Assembly: GCA_017998095.1 (NCBI GenBank)
Contig: JAGODU010000013.1
Location: 1-48,567 of the forward strand
Direction of reading: 5' to 3'
Length of the DNA: 48,567 bases
From: Prolixibacteraceae bacterium
Lineage (GTDB): Bacteria > Bacteroidota > Bacteroidia > Bacteroidales > Prolixibacteraceae
Below are positions 33,051 to 41,871 of the stretch, piece after piece. The notes beneath the pieces were generated by a model. The model saw only the letters and a list, made by a program, of their open reading frames with translations, made no database searches and was not told the origin of the DNA. The position numbers and the translations under genes were made by a program. The number at the start of each line of letters is the position of its first letter. The stretch's first letter is position 1.

Positions 33051-34361
33051 ATGACTGAACAAATTTATAAGGGGAAAAAAGTTGCATTTTGCACTTTGGG
33101 TTGTAAGCTGAATTTTTCTGAGACTTCAACAATATCTCACAAATTTGAAGACCTTGGTTTTGAAAAGGTCGGATTTAAAGAAATTGCAGATGTATATGTA
33201 ATCAACTCTTGTTCTGTAACTGCAGAAAGTGATAAAAAGAGCAGGAATATAATACGCTCAGCAGTGAAAAGGAATCCTGATTCACTTGTGATAGTAACCG
33301 GATGTTATGCACAGCTCAATAGTAAAGAGATTGCAGAGATAGATGGTGTAGATGTGATATTGGGAAGTGGTGAAAAAGACAAGATTACTGAATGCCTGGA
33401 AGATCTTAGTAAAAAAAAGGATAAAGTCATAAATGTTGCAGGATATAAGGATATAAAAAAATATTTCTCTGCATATTCCTATGGAGACAGAACAAGAAGT
33501 TTTTTGAAGGTACAGGATGGTTGCAATTATTTCTGTACATATTGTACTGTACCTCTGGCAAGAGGTGGAAGTCGCAACGCATCAATAAAGGAAACTGTTA
33601 AAAATGCCGAAGAAATTGCTGCAAAAGGTATAAAGGAAATAATTCTTACAGGAGTAAACATTGGGGACTTTGGCCATTCAACAAATGAAAAGTTTATTGA
33701 TCTTATAAAAGAGTTGGATAAAGTTGAGGGGATTGAACGGTACAGAATATCATCGATAGAACCTAATCTCCTTACAGATGAAATAATAGAATTTGTAGCA
33801 TCATCAAGAAGGTTTGTTCCTCATTTCCATATACCTCTGCAATGTGGTTCGGATGAAGTGCTGAAATTGATGAAAAGAAAATACCTTAGAGAAGTTTTTA
33901 CTGGAAGGGTAAAAAAGATAAAGGAAATAATGCCTGATGCATTTATAGGAGTAGACGTTATTGCCGGAACTAACGGAGAGACTGAAGAATATTTCGAAGA
34001 TTCATACAGGTTTATTGAGTCAACAGATATTTCCCAGCTTCATGCTTTCCCTTACTCAGAGCGCCCGGGAACTAAAGCACTTGAGATTGCATATAAGGTT
34101 CCTGTCAATGAAAGAAAAGCCAGGGTTCAACGATTGATAGCACTTTCTGAAAAGAAACATCATGAGTTTTATAGCAGCAATTTAGGGACGGTTAGGAAGG
34201 TCCTTTTTGAAGAGGATAGGAAAAATAACCGAATTCTGGGGTGGACTGATAACTACATAAGAATTGAGGCAGACTGGAATAAAAACCTAAAGAACAAGAT
34301 AGTAGATTTTAGCTTGGAATCTATTAATAACGATGGTCATGTTGAAGGACACATTTTATAA
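33051..34361 (+). CDS. mtaB: tRNA t6A37 methylthiotransferase MtaB
   Basis: The 436-residue radical-SAM enzyme adds a methylthio group to t6A37 in tRNAs that read ANN codons. The N-terminal methylthiotransferase domain has AFCTLGCKLNFSET (Cys14 and Cys18 region), INSCSVT and TGCYAQ, which bind an auxiliary iron-sulfur cluster. The radical-SAM motif CNYFCTYCTVPLARGGSR holds the three cysteines of the second cluster. A C-terminal TRAM-like region is short and partly degenerate. The GCKLN pattern with Cys-Lys separates it from MiaB and RimO types. A gap of 54 bases follows before the CotH gene. It may start a long co-directional run, but a separate promoter is seen at 34377. Confidence 0.95.
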   Translation: MTEQIYKGKKVAFCTLGCKLNFSETSTISHKFEDLGFEKVGFKEIADVYVINSCSVTAESDKKSRNIIRSAVKRNPDSLVIVTGCYAQLNSKEIAEIDGVDVILGSGEKDKITECLEDLSKKKDKVINVAGYKDIKKYFSAYSYGDRTRSFLKVQDGCNYFCTYCTVPLARGGSRNASIKETVKNAEEIAAKGIKEIILTGVNIGDFGHSTNEKFIDLIKELDKVEGIERYRISSIEPNLLTDEIIEFVASSRRFVPHFHIPLQCGSDEVLKLMKRKYLREVFTGRVKKIKEIMPDAFIGVDVIAGTNGETEEYFEDSYRFIESTDISQLHAFPYSERPGTKALEIAYKVPVNERKARVQRLIALSEKKHHEFYSSNLGTVRKVLFEEDRKNNRILGWTDNYIRIEADWNKNLKNKIVDFSLESINNDGHVEGHIL

Positions 34362-34376
34362 TGATGTTTAAAAGTA

Positions 34377-34384
34377 TATTTTTG
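34377..34384 (+). promoter_or_regulatory. Putative -7 promoter box for the CotH gene
   Basis: TATTTTTG matches TAnnTTTG; the predicted start is near 34391 and the ATG is at 34416. No clear -33 box was found. Confidence 0.5.
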
Positions 34385-34415
34385 AGAGGGGGTTCATTAT
34401 TCTAAGAGTTTAAAT

Positions 34416-37400
34416 ATGATCAGGCGTTTTTTACTTTTCAATTTAGTATTTAATATTTTATTTCCGTCATTTCTTTTGGCCCAGATAAAAATCAATGAAA
34501 TACTTTCTTCAAATTATTCAGGTATTATTGATGAAGACAATGAAAACTCTGATTGGATAGAATTGTTCAATAATTCCGATGACATTATAAACCTGAAAGG
34601 ATATAAACTTTCCGATGAGCAGTCAGCTTCACCGGCATGGGAATTTCCATCATTTGAAATGTTGCCAAAATCCTATTTGCTTGTTTTGGCATCGGGTAAG
34701 GATAGAAAAGAAATATCGTACAGGTATAAAACATTAATTGATAAGGGAGATATCTGGAAGTATAGCATTATTACTTCTTCTCCGCCGAATGGTTGGAGAA
34801 ATACTGACTTTAATGATTCATCATGGGAAGGCGGGGGTAGTGGTTTCGGATATGGTGATAATGATGATAATACGCAGCTGAATGGCGTTGAAAGGCTTTG
34901 TATCAGAAAGGAATTCAATATTGACAATGTAAATTCAGTTAAGGAAATATTGCTGCATATGGATTATGATGATGGATTTATAGCATTTATAAATGGCAAA
35001 ATGGTAGCAGCAGGAGGTAACATTTCATATTCTGAAGATTACTCTCAGGTTACCATTGACGGTGATACTGAAGCTAAAATGTATCAGGGTGGAAGTCCCG
35101 AATTGTTTAGAATTCAGCCTCCTTACAACTTTCTTAGAAATGGCAAGAATGTATTGGCTATACAGGGATTTAATATAAGTTCCACATCATCAGATTTTAG
35201 TCTGATCCCAATATTGACAATAGGTTCGACAGACTATTCTTCAAATAATATATCTGAGTTAATTAATGTCGGAGAGAAAAACCTTCATACTAATTTTAAG
35301 ATTTCAAATGAAGGAGAGCCGATATATCTTTTTAACAGTGAAAATGTAATAATAGATACCATAGGGGCAGTTTTTCTTACCAATGACATATCTTACGGAA
35401 GATATCCTGACGGGGCAGAAGAGTTGTTTTACTTTCCTATTCCTACACCCGGAGGGACTAATAAAGGGCAGGTAAGTAATTACACAATCGACAGTGTATA
35501 TTTCTCCGTAGCGGGTGGCTATTATATTGGACAGATAAGTGTTGGCATGAGTTCAAAAGGAACGGGGGGTATAATACGGTATACTTCAGACGGGTCTGTT
35601 CCAAACGAAAATAGCAGCAGATATATTGATCCGGTTTATATTAATAAATCCACAGTATTGAGGGCAGCATATTTTAAAGAATTAAATAAAAATAATCCTG
35701 TTTCAACATGCACATATATTTTTGAAAGAAACAATGGGTTGCCGGCCTTTTCAATTTCTACTGATCCATATAATCTTAAAGATTATAATTATGGGATATA
35801 TGCGGATGGTCCGAATGCTGATCCAAGTGATCCCCATTTTGGAGCTAATTACTGGATGGACTGGGAGAGACCTGTTGGAGTTGAATTTTTTGATGATAAA
35901 GGGATAGCACAGCTGAATCAGCAGGCAGGAGTAAAAATATCGGGTAACTGGTCGAGAGCGAGGCCTCAGAAGTCGATGGCCTTGTATGCAAGAAGTAAAT
36001 ACGGGAAAGGTGATTTTGATTATAAGTTTTTTCATGACAGGGCAAATGATTCATTCGAATCAATAAACCTTCGTAATTCGGGAAACGACTGGAATTATAG
36101 CTTCTTCAGGGACGGACTTGTTTCCGAGATTGCTAAAGGGATGAATATTGACCGTTTGGCTTATCAACCTTCAGTAGTATACCTTAACGGTGAATATTGG
36201 GGTATTCTTAATCTAAGGGAAAAGCCAACACAACATTATTTGGAAGAGAATTACGGGGTTGATAAATCAAAGGTTAATATCCTTGAAAACAATGGGGATG
36301 TTATTGAGGGGGATGCAAGTGATTATGCAAAGCTTAGGAATTTCATTACAGCAAGGTCAATATCGGAAAAAGAAAATTATGAATATGTTTCAGGTAAAAT
36401 GGATATTGACTGCTTTATAGATTATCAGATACTGGAAATTTACATTCATAATGGTGATTGGCCTGGAAATAATATCAAATTCTGGAATACATCAAATGGG
36501 TACAGTAAATACCGCTGGATAATATTTGATACTGATTTCGGGTTTGATTTATATCACAATTCAAGCTATATCAATTCACTGGAGTTCGCAACTGAAGAAA
36601 ATGGTCCCAGTTGGCCTAATCCACCATGGTCGACAATGTTTTTAAGAAAGCTGATTGTCAATGATGAATTTAAAGTCAGGTTTATTAACAGATTTATGGA
36701 TTGTCTGAACACTAATCTTGCATCTGAAAACATTAATAATAAAGTAGACTCAATAGCAAGCATTATTGATTTGGAAATGTATAACCATACTCAAAAGTGG
36801 GGTAATACTTATTATAATAGCTGGCTAAATGAAGTTGAAGAGATAAAAAACTTTAATATAGACAGGAATTATACAATTAGGGAATATATCAGGAGCTATT
36901 TTGGTCTTGGGAATATTGTTTCACTTACAATCAATGTAAATGATAAGCAGGGAGGAAAAGTAAAACTGAACACAATAACTCCTGCAAAATATCCTTTTAC
37001 GGGGAAATATTTCAAAGGCATTCCTGTAGCATTGACAGCAATACCTGAACCGGGATATAAGTTTGTGAGATGGGAAGGTAATTCAGGTAGTGGTTCGATA
37101 AAAATTAATCAGTTTTTATCCGGGAGTGAAAAGTACACTGCTGTATTTGAGAAAGCCGATGAACCAGAAAAGATGATAGTTATTAACGAGATAAGCTATA
37201 ACTCTTCAGAAGAAAACAAAACAGGCGATTGGATTGAGATATATAATGCAGGTAGTCAGTCTGTTGATCTTACTAATTGGGCAATTCAGGATTATAATGC
37301 AGATAACGGATTTGTATTTCCGCAAGGCAAAATAATTTATCCTGGAGAATATTTGGTTGTTGCTCAGGATAGCAATTCATTCAATTCAAATTATCCGGGG

Positions 37401-37937
37401 TTAAAGAATAAATACGGTAATTTCTTATTCGGATTAAATTCAGGAGGAGATATAATTTATCTTTATGATGGTGAGGGGAATGAGATTGATAAGGTATTAT
37501 ATGGGACTACTTCCCCATGGCCAGATAGTGCATCAGTCAGGGGAGCAACTCTTGAACTTGTTAACTGTTACGAAGATAATAACAATGCAACCAACTGGCA
37601 GACAGGAATATATGGAGGAACACCTGGAAGGAAAAACAGTGTTACCAGCTCTGTAATCAATAATAAGCTATTACCGGAGACAGAAGCATACTGTTATCCT
37701 TCAGTTTTTAAAGAATATACTACTTTAAAGTTTTATAGCAATAATAAAAGTCCTTATTTTGTAGAGATAATTGACATTGGAGGTAAAACTGTATTTTCTT
37801 CTTCAGGAAAGGCAGAAGCAAATGAGATGGTTAATCTTGAATTATTCAGAGATGGTAAAAACTTCAAAAATGGATTTTATCTTATTCGGATAGTAACAGA
37901 TAATCGGTCGGATGTAGTTAAAGTATTAAAGAAATAG
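34416..37937 (+). CDS. CotH kinase/lamin-tail surface protein with type IX sorting domain (1173 aa)
   Basis: The protein has a signal peptide (about 1-22) and several modules. A lamin-tail domain comes first (about 23-110), with INEILSSNYSG and DWIELFNNSDD. A galactose-binding-like region follows (about 115-275, WRNTDFNDSSWEGG), then a chitobiase-type segment (about 360-430, IRYTSDGSVPNENSS). The CotH domain lies near 480-790: GVKISGNWSRARPQKSMALY, YLNGEYWGILNLREKP and IIFDTDFGFDL, the last resembling a metal-binding Asp motif. An InlB-like repeat (about 845-910), a second lamin-tail domain (about 920-1040) and a C-terminal sorting domain (about 1085-1173) complete it. CotH proteins are atypical protein kinases in some bacteria; activity here is not shown. 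It is expected to be on the surface. Confidence 0.87.
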   Translation: MIRRFLLFNLVFNILFPSFLLAQIKINEILSSNYSGIIDEDNENSDWIELFNNSDDIINLKGYKLSDEQSASPAWEFPSFEMLPKSYLLVLASGKDRKEISYRYKTLIDKGDIWKYSIITSSPPNGWRNTDFNDSSWEGGGSGFGYGDNDDNTQLNGVERLCIRKEFNIDNVNSVKEILLHMDYDDGFIAFINGKMVAAGGNISYSEDYSQVTIDGDTEAKMYQGGSPELFRIQPPYNFLRNGKNVLAIQGFNISSTSSDFSLIPILTIGSTDYSSNNISELINVGEKNLHTNFKISNEGEPIYLFNSENVIIDTIGAVFLTNDISYGRYPDGAEELFYFPIPTPGGTNKGQVSNYTIDSVYFSVAGGYYIGQISVGMSSKGTGGIIRYTSDGSVPNENSSRYIDPVYINKSTVLRAAYFKELNKNNPVSTCTYIFERNNGLPAFSISTDPYNLKDYNYGIYADGPNADPSDPHFGANYWMDWERPVGVEFFDDKGIAQLNQQAGVKISGNWSRARPQKSMALYARSKYGKGDFDYKFFHDRANDSFESINLRNSGNDWNYSFFRDGLVSEIAKGMNIDRLAYQPSVVYLNGEYWGILNLREKPTQHYLEENYGVDKSKVNILENNGDVIEGDASDYAKLRNFITARSISEKENYEYVSGKMDIDCFIDYQILEIYIHNGDWPGNNIKFWNTSNGYSKYRWIIFDTDFGFDLYHNSSYINSLEFATEENGPSWPNPPWSTMFLRKLIVNDEFKVRFINRFMDCLNTNLASENINNKVDSIASIIDLEMYNHTQKWGNTYYNSWLNEVEEIKNFNIDRNYTIREYIRSYFGLGNIVSLTINVNDKQGGKVKLNTITPAKYPFTGKYFKGIPVALTAIPEPGYKFVRWEGNSGSGSIKINQFLSGSEKYTAVFEKADEPEKMIVINEISYNSSEENKTGDWIEIYNAGSQSVDLTNWAIQDYNADNGFVFPQGKIIYPGEYLVVAQDSNSFNSNYPGLKNKYGNFLFGLNSGGDIIYLYDGEGNEIDKVLYGTTSPWPDSASVRGATLELVNCYEDNNNATNWQTGIYGGTPGRKNSVTSSVINNKLLPETEAYCYPSVFKEYTTLKFYSNNKSPYFVEIIDIGGKTVFSSSGKAEANEMVNLELFRDGKNFKNGFYLIRIVTDNRSDVVKVLKK

Positions 37938-37950
37938 ATAAATCTTGTTT

Positions 37951-38748
37951 ATGGATTTAAAAGAATTATGTATTAAGGTAAGGGAAATAGTAAAAGAAAC
38001 CGGATTATTCATACTGGAGGAAAGGAAAAACTTTTCTATGTCTAAAGATGTTGAAATTAAAGGTCATAGCAATTATGTTACTTATATTGACAAAGCTTCT
38101 GAAGAAAGATTAGTCAGAGAGCTTGGAGAATTAATTCCCGGATCCGGATTTATTGCCGAAGAGGGGACATCAGAAAAAAAAGGAGAAGTATATAATTGGG
38201 TAATTGATCCGATTGACGGGACAACAAATTTTATACATGGATTATCACCCTTTTCAATCAGTGTAGGATTGATGAGAAACAAAGAGGTAGTTTTGGGTGT
38301 AGTATATGAAATATCTCATGGCGAAATGTTTTATGCATGGGAAGGAAGTGAAGCATATTTGAATGGAGAGATAATAAAAGTATCGGTGAACAGTGAACAT
38401 CAGCAGGCTTTGATTGTAACAGGTTTTCCTTATTGCAATTTTAAGCATCTTGATAGTTATTTTGCTACGATGCGTGAGGTAATGGAAAAGGCAAGCGGAA
38501 TAAGAAGATTGGGGTCAGCTGCTATTGATTTGTGTTATGTTGCTTGTGGCCGTTTTGAAGCTTTTTGGGAATATGCACTTAATCCATGGGATGTTGCTGC
38601 AGGTTCGTTTATAGTAAAACAGGCAGGAGGAAAAGTCAGTGATTTTTCCGGTGGGGACAGATATTTATTTGGGGGTGAGATAATTGCTTCCAATTCAAAT
38701 TATTTCGATAAATTTTACGAAATTGTATATAAAAATTTAAAGAAATAG
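37951..38748 (+). CDS. Inositol monophosphatase family protein
   Basis: The 265-residue protein is a Mg-dependent phosphatase of the inositol monophosphatase/SuhB family. Metal ligands are Glu70-Glu71 in IAEEGT and the Asp residues in DPIDGTTNF (86-94); the second family motif is WDVAAGSFIVKQAGG near residue 214. The length is typical. Substrate specificity, whether inositol phosphate, bisphosphorylated nucleotides or sugar phosphates, cannot be decided. A TTG at 37945 would add two residues; ATG 37951 was chosen. The next gene starts one base after the stop, so co-translation is likely. The surrounding acyltransferase and glycosyltransferase suggest a role near envelope lipids or glycans (inference). 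Confidence 0.92.
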   Translation: MDLKELCIKVREIVKETGLFILEERKNFSMSKDVEIKGHSNYVTYIDKASEERLVRELGELIPGSGFIAEEGTSEKKGEVYNWVIDPIDGTTNFIHGLSPFSISVGLMRNKEVVLGVVYEISHGEMFYAWEGSEAYLNGEIIKVSVNSEHQQALIVTGFPYCNFKHLDSYFATMREVMEKASGIRRLGSAAIDLCYVACGRFEAFWEYALNPWDVAAGSFIVKQAGGKVSDFSGGDRYLFGGEIIASNSNYFDKFYEIVYKNLKK

Positions 38749-38749
38749 C

Positions 38750-39208
38750 ATGGAAAACATTCGTAAACAGGTTCTGCTGGACCTGATAACTGCTTTAGAC
38801 CAAAAGAATTTTGATCTTGAAGCATGGAAAATAAGGGCATCTTTAATAATAAAGAAACTCTTTGGGGAAAACGATGAAAAATATGTTCTGATAAAAAATC
38901 TGAAATATGATTATTCAAGCTGGAATCTGAGGGATAATTCAGGTGGCAATCAGCATGATGCAGTAAAGATAAAAGCCAGAGGAATAATTGAATCAGCAAT
39001 CACTGAAATTTCACTTGTAAAAGATGAACCATATATTATGAAAGTGGTAACACAGGAACTTACAGGTTTTGAGCTTTCAGCATTAAAACAATGTATTCAT
39101 GATTCTGATAATGTAGTTCCGGAATTAGAGAAGTTCGTTGAAGGGTTAGCTGTTCAAAAGAAAAATGCTATTTTAACTCAGTTGATTCTGGGATCATCAT
39201 CCAAATGA
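38750..39208 (+). CDS. Hypothetical protein in the acyltransferase operon (152 aa)
   Basis: I do not recognise this family. The protein looks soluble and mostly helical, with MENIRKQVLLDLITALDQKN at the start, a middle segment IKNLKYDYSSWNLRDNSGG, then VKIKARGIIESAITEISLVK and a helical end. There is no signal peptide, membrane segment or catalytic motif. It is coupled tightly to its neighbours: it starts one base after the monophosphatase gene stop and its own TGA overlaps the ATG of the acyltransferase gene (ATGA). The coupling argues for a true gene and for a function linked to the neighbouring enzymes, but nothing more can be said. Confidence 0.72.
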   Translation: MENIRKQVLLDLITALDQKNFDLEAWKIRASLIIKKLFGENDEKYVLIKNLKYDYSSWNLRDNSGGNQHDAVKIKARGIIESAITEISLVKDEPYIMKVVTQELTGFELSALKQCIHDSDNVVPELEKFVEGLAVQKKNAILTQLILGSSSK

Positions 39209-40092
39209 AGCGAAGCATTGGTTATTACATATTAATGGCTGTAACATGGCCAATGCAGCTTTTTAAGTTGGAATTTCACTATTTTTTTTCCGGCATACTT
39301 TATTTTATAATTTACAATATAGTCGGATACAGGAGGAAAGTTGTTTTTGAAAATTTAAAGAACTCTTTCCCGGAGAAAAGCATTGAAGAAAGGAAAGCTA
39401 TTGAAAGAAACTTCTACAGAGGTTTTGCTGATATGTTTATTGAAACATTGTATTTTACACATATTAATATTGAAAAGCAAAAGAAAAGACTGGCTCTTGA
39501 GAATTTTGAACAAGTAAAAGAAATTCTTTCCGGGGGGAGAAATATTGTATTAATATCCGGGCATTTTGGCAATTGGGAATTCTTTCAACTTTTCAATAAA
39601 GAACTTCCTATTAATAAATATTTTATTTACAAGAAGTTAGGGAACAAAGTATTTGATCAGTTTTACAAAGATTTGAGGGGTAGGGCTGCAATGCCTCTGG
39701 AGATGAAAGAAACATACCGGAGGCTGGCAACTGATAAAAATGAAGGTCAGCAATTTGGAGTTTTTTGTATCAGTGATCAACGGCCTCTGAAATCGGAGAT
39801 TAATTACTGGCTGAGGTTTATGAATCAGGATACTCCGGTCATGTTGGGGACTGAAAAGATTGCAAGGAAAACAGATTCAGTAGTTTTTTATCTGGAGATA
39901 TCAAAAATAAAGAGGGGATATCATAAACTAAGGTTTGAGCTAATGGTTGAAAATCCGGGTGAAGCAGAAGAGCATAAAATAACAAAATTGTTTTTCGAAA
40001 AGCTTGAAAATTCAATCAGATTGTCCCCTGAGCAATACTTTTGGACACATAAAAGGTGGAAATATAAAATTGAAGATTTTAAAATAAAATAA
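39205..40092 (+). CDS. LpxL/HtrB-like lipid acyltransferase
   Basis: The 295-residue enzyme belongs to the lysophospholipid/lipid A secondary acyltransferase family. The catalytic H-x4-E motif is His120 to Glu125 in SGHFGNWEFF. Further conserved parts are YRGFADMFIETLYF and, later, VFCISDQRPLKSE, which takes the place of the arginine-containing acceptor motif. An N-terminal hydrophobic stretch (about 26-42) anchors it to the inner membrane. It probably adds a fatty acyl chain to lipid A or a related lipid; the acyl donor and position are unknown. It overlaps the upstream unknown gene by four bases and precedes the GT2 gene by 10 bases. Confidence 0.9.
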   Translation: MKRSIGYYILMAVTWPMQLFKLEFHYFFSGILYFIIYNIVGYRRKVVFENLKNSFPEKSIEERKAIERNFYRGFADMFIETLYFTHINIEKQKKRLALENFEQVKEILSGGRNIVLISGHFGNWEFFQLFNKELPINKYFIYKKLGNKVFDQFYKDLRGRAAMPLEMKETYRRLATDKNEGQQFGVFCISDQRPLKSEINYWLRFMNQDTPVMLGTEKIARKTDSVVFYLEISKIKRGYHKLRFELMVENPGEAEEHKITKLFFEKLENSIRLSPEQYFWTHKRWKYKIEDFKIK

Positions 40093-40102
40093 ACCATAAT
40101 TC

Positions 40103-41134
40103 TTGAAAGCTGCTATTGTAATATTAAACTGGAACGGGAAGGAGCACCTGAAAAAATACATGCCATCAGTTGTTGGATACACTGACACTTCTCTTGCTGA
40201 AATTATAGTGGCAGATAACGGTTCAACTGATGATTCAGTCGCTTTTTTAGATGAGAATTACCCTTTTATAAGGATTATAAAGCTTGACAGTAATTATGGA
40301 TTTGCCGGAGGTTATAACAAAGCATTGGCTCAAATAGATGCGGAGATATTTTGTTTGCTGAACAGTGATGTTAGGGTTACAGCAGGATGGTTGGATAAGA
40401 TTTTTAAAATATTCAGTGAGGAAGATAATGTTGGGGCAATTCAACCAAAAATACTTTCAGACAGAGATACTTCACGATTTGAGCATGCAGGGGCAGCCGG
40501 AGGGTTTATCGATAAATATGGGTATCCGTTTTGCAGGGGGCGAATAATGGACGTTATTGAAAAGGACAATGGCCAGTATGATAATACAATCGATATATTT
40601 TGGGCTTCAGGAGCATGCTTATTCATAAGGGCTGATTTATTCAGGAGAAGTGGCGGTTTTGATGTCGATTTCTTTGCCCATATGGAGGAGATAGATCTAT
40701 GCTGGCGACTAAAAAATCAAGGATACAGGATATTATTTACTCCTGAAAGTGTTGTTTATCATTGGGGAGGAGCCACTCTTGAGTATAATAATCCGTATAA
40801 GCTTTTTTTGAATTTCCGTAACAGTTTATGGACACTATATAAAAATTATACAGGTAGCAATTTGTTTTGGGTACTTTTCCGCCGTATGATGATTGATACT
40901 TTAGCAATAGTCAAGTACCTTTTTACATTAGATTTTAAAAATTCCTTTGCAGTAATAAGGGCTCATTTAGTTTTTCATAAAACAAAAGGTAATATTAAAG
41001 CAAAAAGAAAAGAGTTGATTTCAAAAGTTATGGTTAAATCTCATGACCAGATACTTGGTTCAAGCATTGTTTGGCAATTCTTTGGAAATAATAAAAAACA
41101 TTTTGGAGGATTAAATGAATTCCATAAAAGCTGA
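40103..41134 (+). CDS. Family 2 glycosyltransferase
   Basis: The 343-residue enzyme has a GT-A fold. The start is IVILNWNGKEHL, then ADNGSTDDSV, the DxD-like NSDV (87-90) in CLLNSDVRVTAGWL, and the acceptor-side motif HMEEIDLCWRLKNQGYRI. It resembles rhamnosyl- or N-acetylglucosaminyl-transferase-like family 2 proteins in envelope glycan synthesis. It starts with TTG at 40103: an in-frame stop lies six bases upstream and no ATG is available before the conserved N-terminus, so TTG is the most likely real start. A C-terminal part with basic and aromatic residues may associate with the membrane. Its stop lies two bases from that of the convergent PrsW-like gene. Confidence 0.9.
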   Translation: MKAAIVILNWNGKEHLKKYMPSVVGYTDTSLAEIIVADNGSTDDSVAFLDENYPFIRIIKLDSNYGFAGGYNKALAQIDAEIFCLLNSDVRVTAGWLDKIFKIFSEEDNVGAIQPKILSDRDTSRFEHAGAAGGFIDKYGYPFCRGRIMDVIEKDNGQYDNTIDIFWASGACLFIRADLFRRSGGFDVDFFAHMEEIDLCWRLKNQGYRILFTPESVVYHWGGATLEYNNPYKLFLNFRNSLWTLYKNYTGSNLFWVLFRRMMIDTLAIVKYLFTLDFKNSFAVIRAHLVFHKTKGNIKAKRKELISKVMVKSHDQILGSSIVWQFFGNNKKHFGGLNEFHKS

Positions 41135-41136
41135 TC

Positions 41137-41871
41137 TCAGCTCATATCAGTTTTTTCCTTTTTCAATTCATTTACTTTACTGAAATCAATACCTATATCC
41201 AGGTCATTTCTGTATATGGAAGTCAGGTTTAAAGTTTTCATTCTGTTGAATCCGGAAATCCACATATAAATAATAAAAGGGATGAAAATTAATAGCAGAT
41301 AATTTATCCCTGACATAAGAATAAAGTCGTAGAAACCATGAAGAATAAACGGGACAATAAATGACAACCAAAGATATCCGGTTCTCTTTTTGGGGTAGAA
41401 TTTGGCAAAAGCAAAAAAGTAGCCCATAGTAATTCCAAATAAAGCATGGGCAGGTACAGCAGTTATTGCTCTTGCAATACCGGTACTAAATCCTGACTGT
41501 AGGACGTACAAAACATTTTCTACTCCTGCAAAGCCTAATGAAATGAAGCATGAATATACAATACCATCAAACTTTTCATTGAATTCCTTACTTTTCCACA
41601 TCAAAAGAAACAGGGCAGCAAGTTTAAAACCTTCTTCGCAAAGGGAAGCAACCATAAAGGCATGCCAGGCTGATTCAGCGAAGCCTGGAGTTTTGGGTCC
41701 TATAAAAGAAAATATCTTTTCTGCAAAAATTACCGGAATAGTAATAAAAGCTCCGGATAAAAGAGCTAAAAGAAGAATTGAAAGGGGTTCCTTTTCGTAT
41801 TTATCCCTGAAATATATATATAACGCAATTATTAATACAGGTGCTAAAGCCAGAATAATAAGGCCATTCAT
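41137..41871 (-). CDS. PrsW family intramembrane protease homologue
   Basis: The 244-residue polytopic protein has about seven membrane segments. The family residues are present: Glu79-Glu80 in SLCEEGFKLAAL, Glu118 in FAGVENVLYV, His142 in VPAHALFGITMG and His178 in ILHGFYDF. PrsW of Bacillus cleaves the anti-sigma factor RsiW inside the membrane. Homologues occur in most Bacteroidota, with unknown targets. Its ATG follows the stop codon of the purine phosphorylase gene without any gap (TAA then ATG), so translation is coupled. The cytoplasmic tail is short and charged. The target in this organism cannot be inferred. Confidence 0.9.
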   Translation of the reverse strand: MNGLIILALAPVLIIALYIYFRDKYEKEPLSILLLALLSGAFITIPVIFAEKIFSFIGPKTPGFAESAWHAFMVASLCEEGFKLAALFLLMWKSKEFNEKFDGIVYSCFISLGFAGVENVLYVLQSGFSTGIARAITAVPAHALFGITMGYFFAFAKFYPKKRTGYLWLSFIVPFILHGFYDFILMSGINYLLLIFIPFIIYMWISGFNRMKTLNLTSIYRNDLDIGIDFSKVNELKKEKTDMS

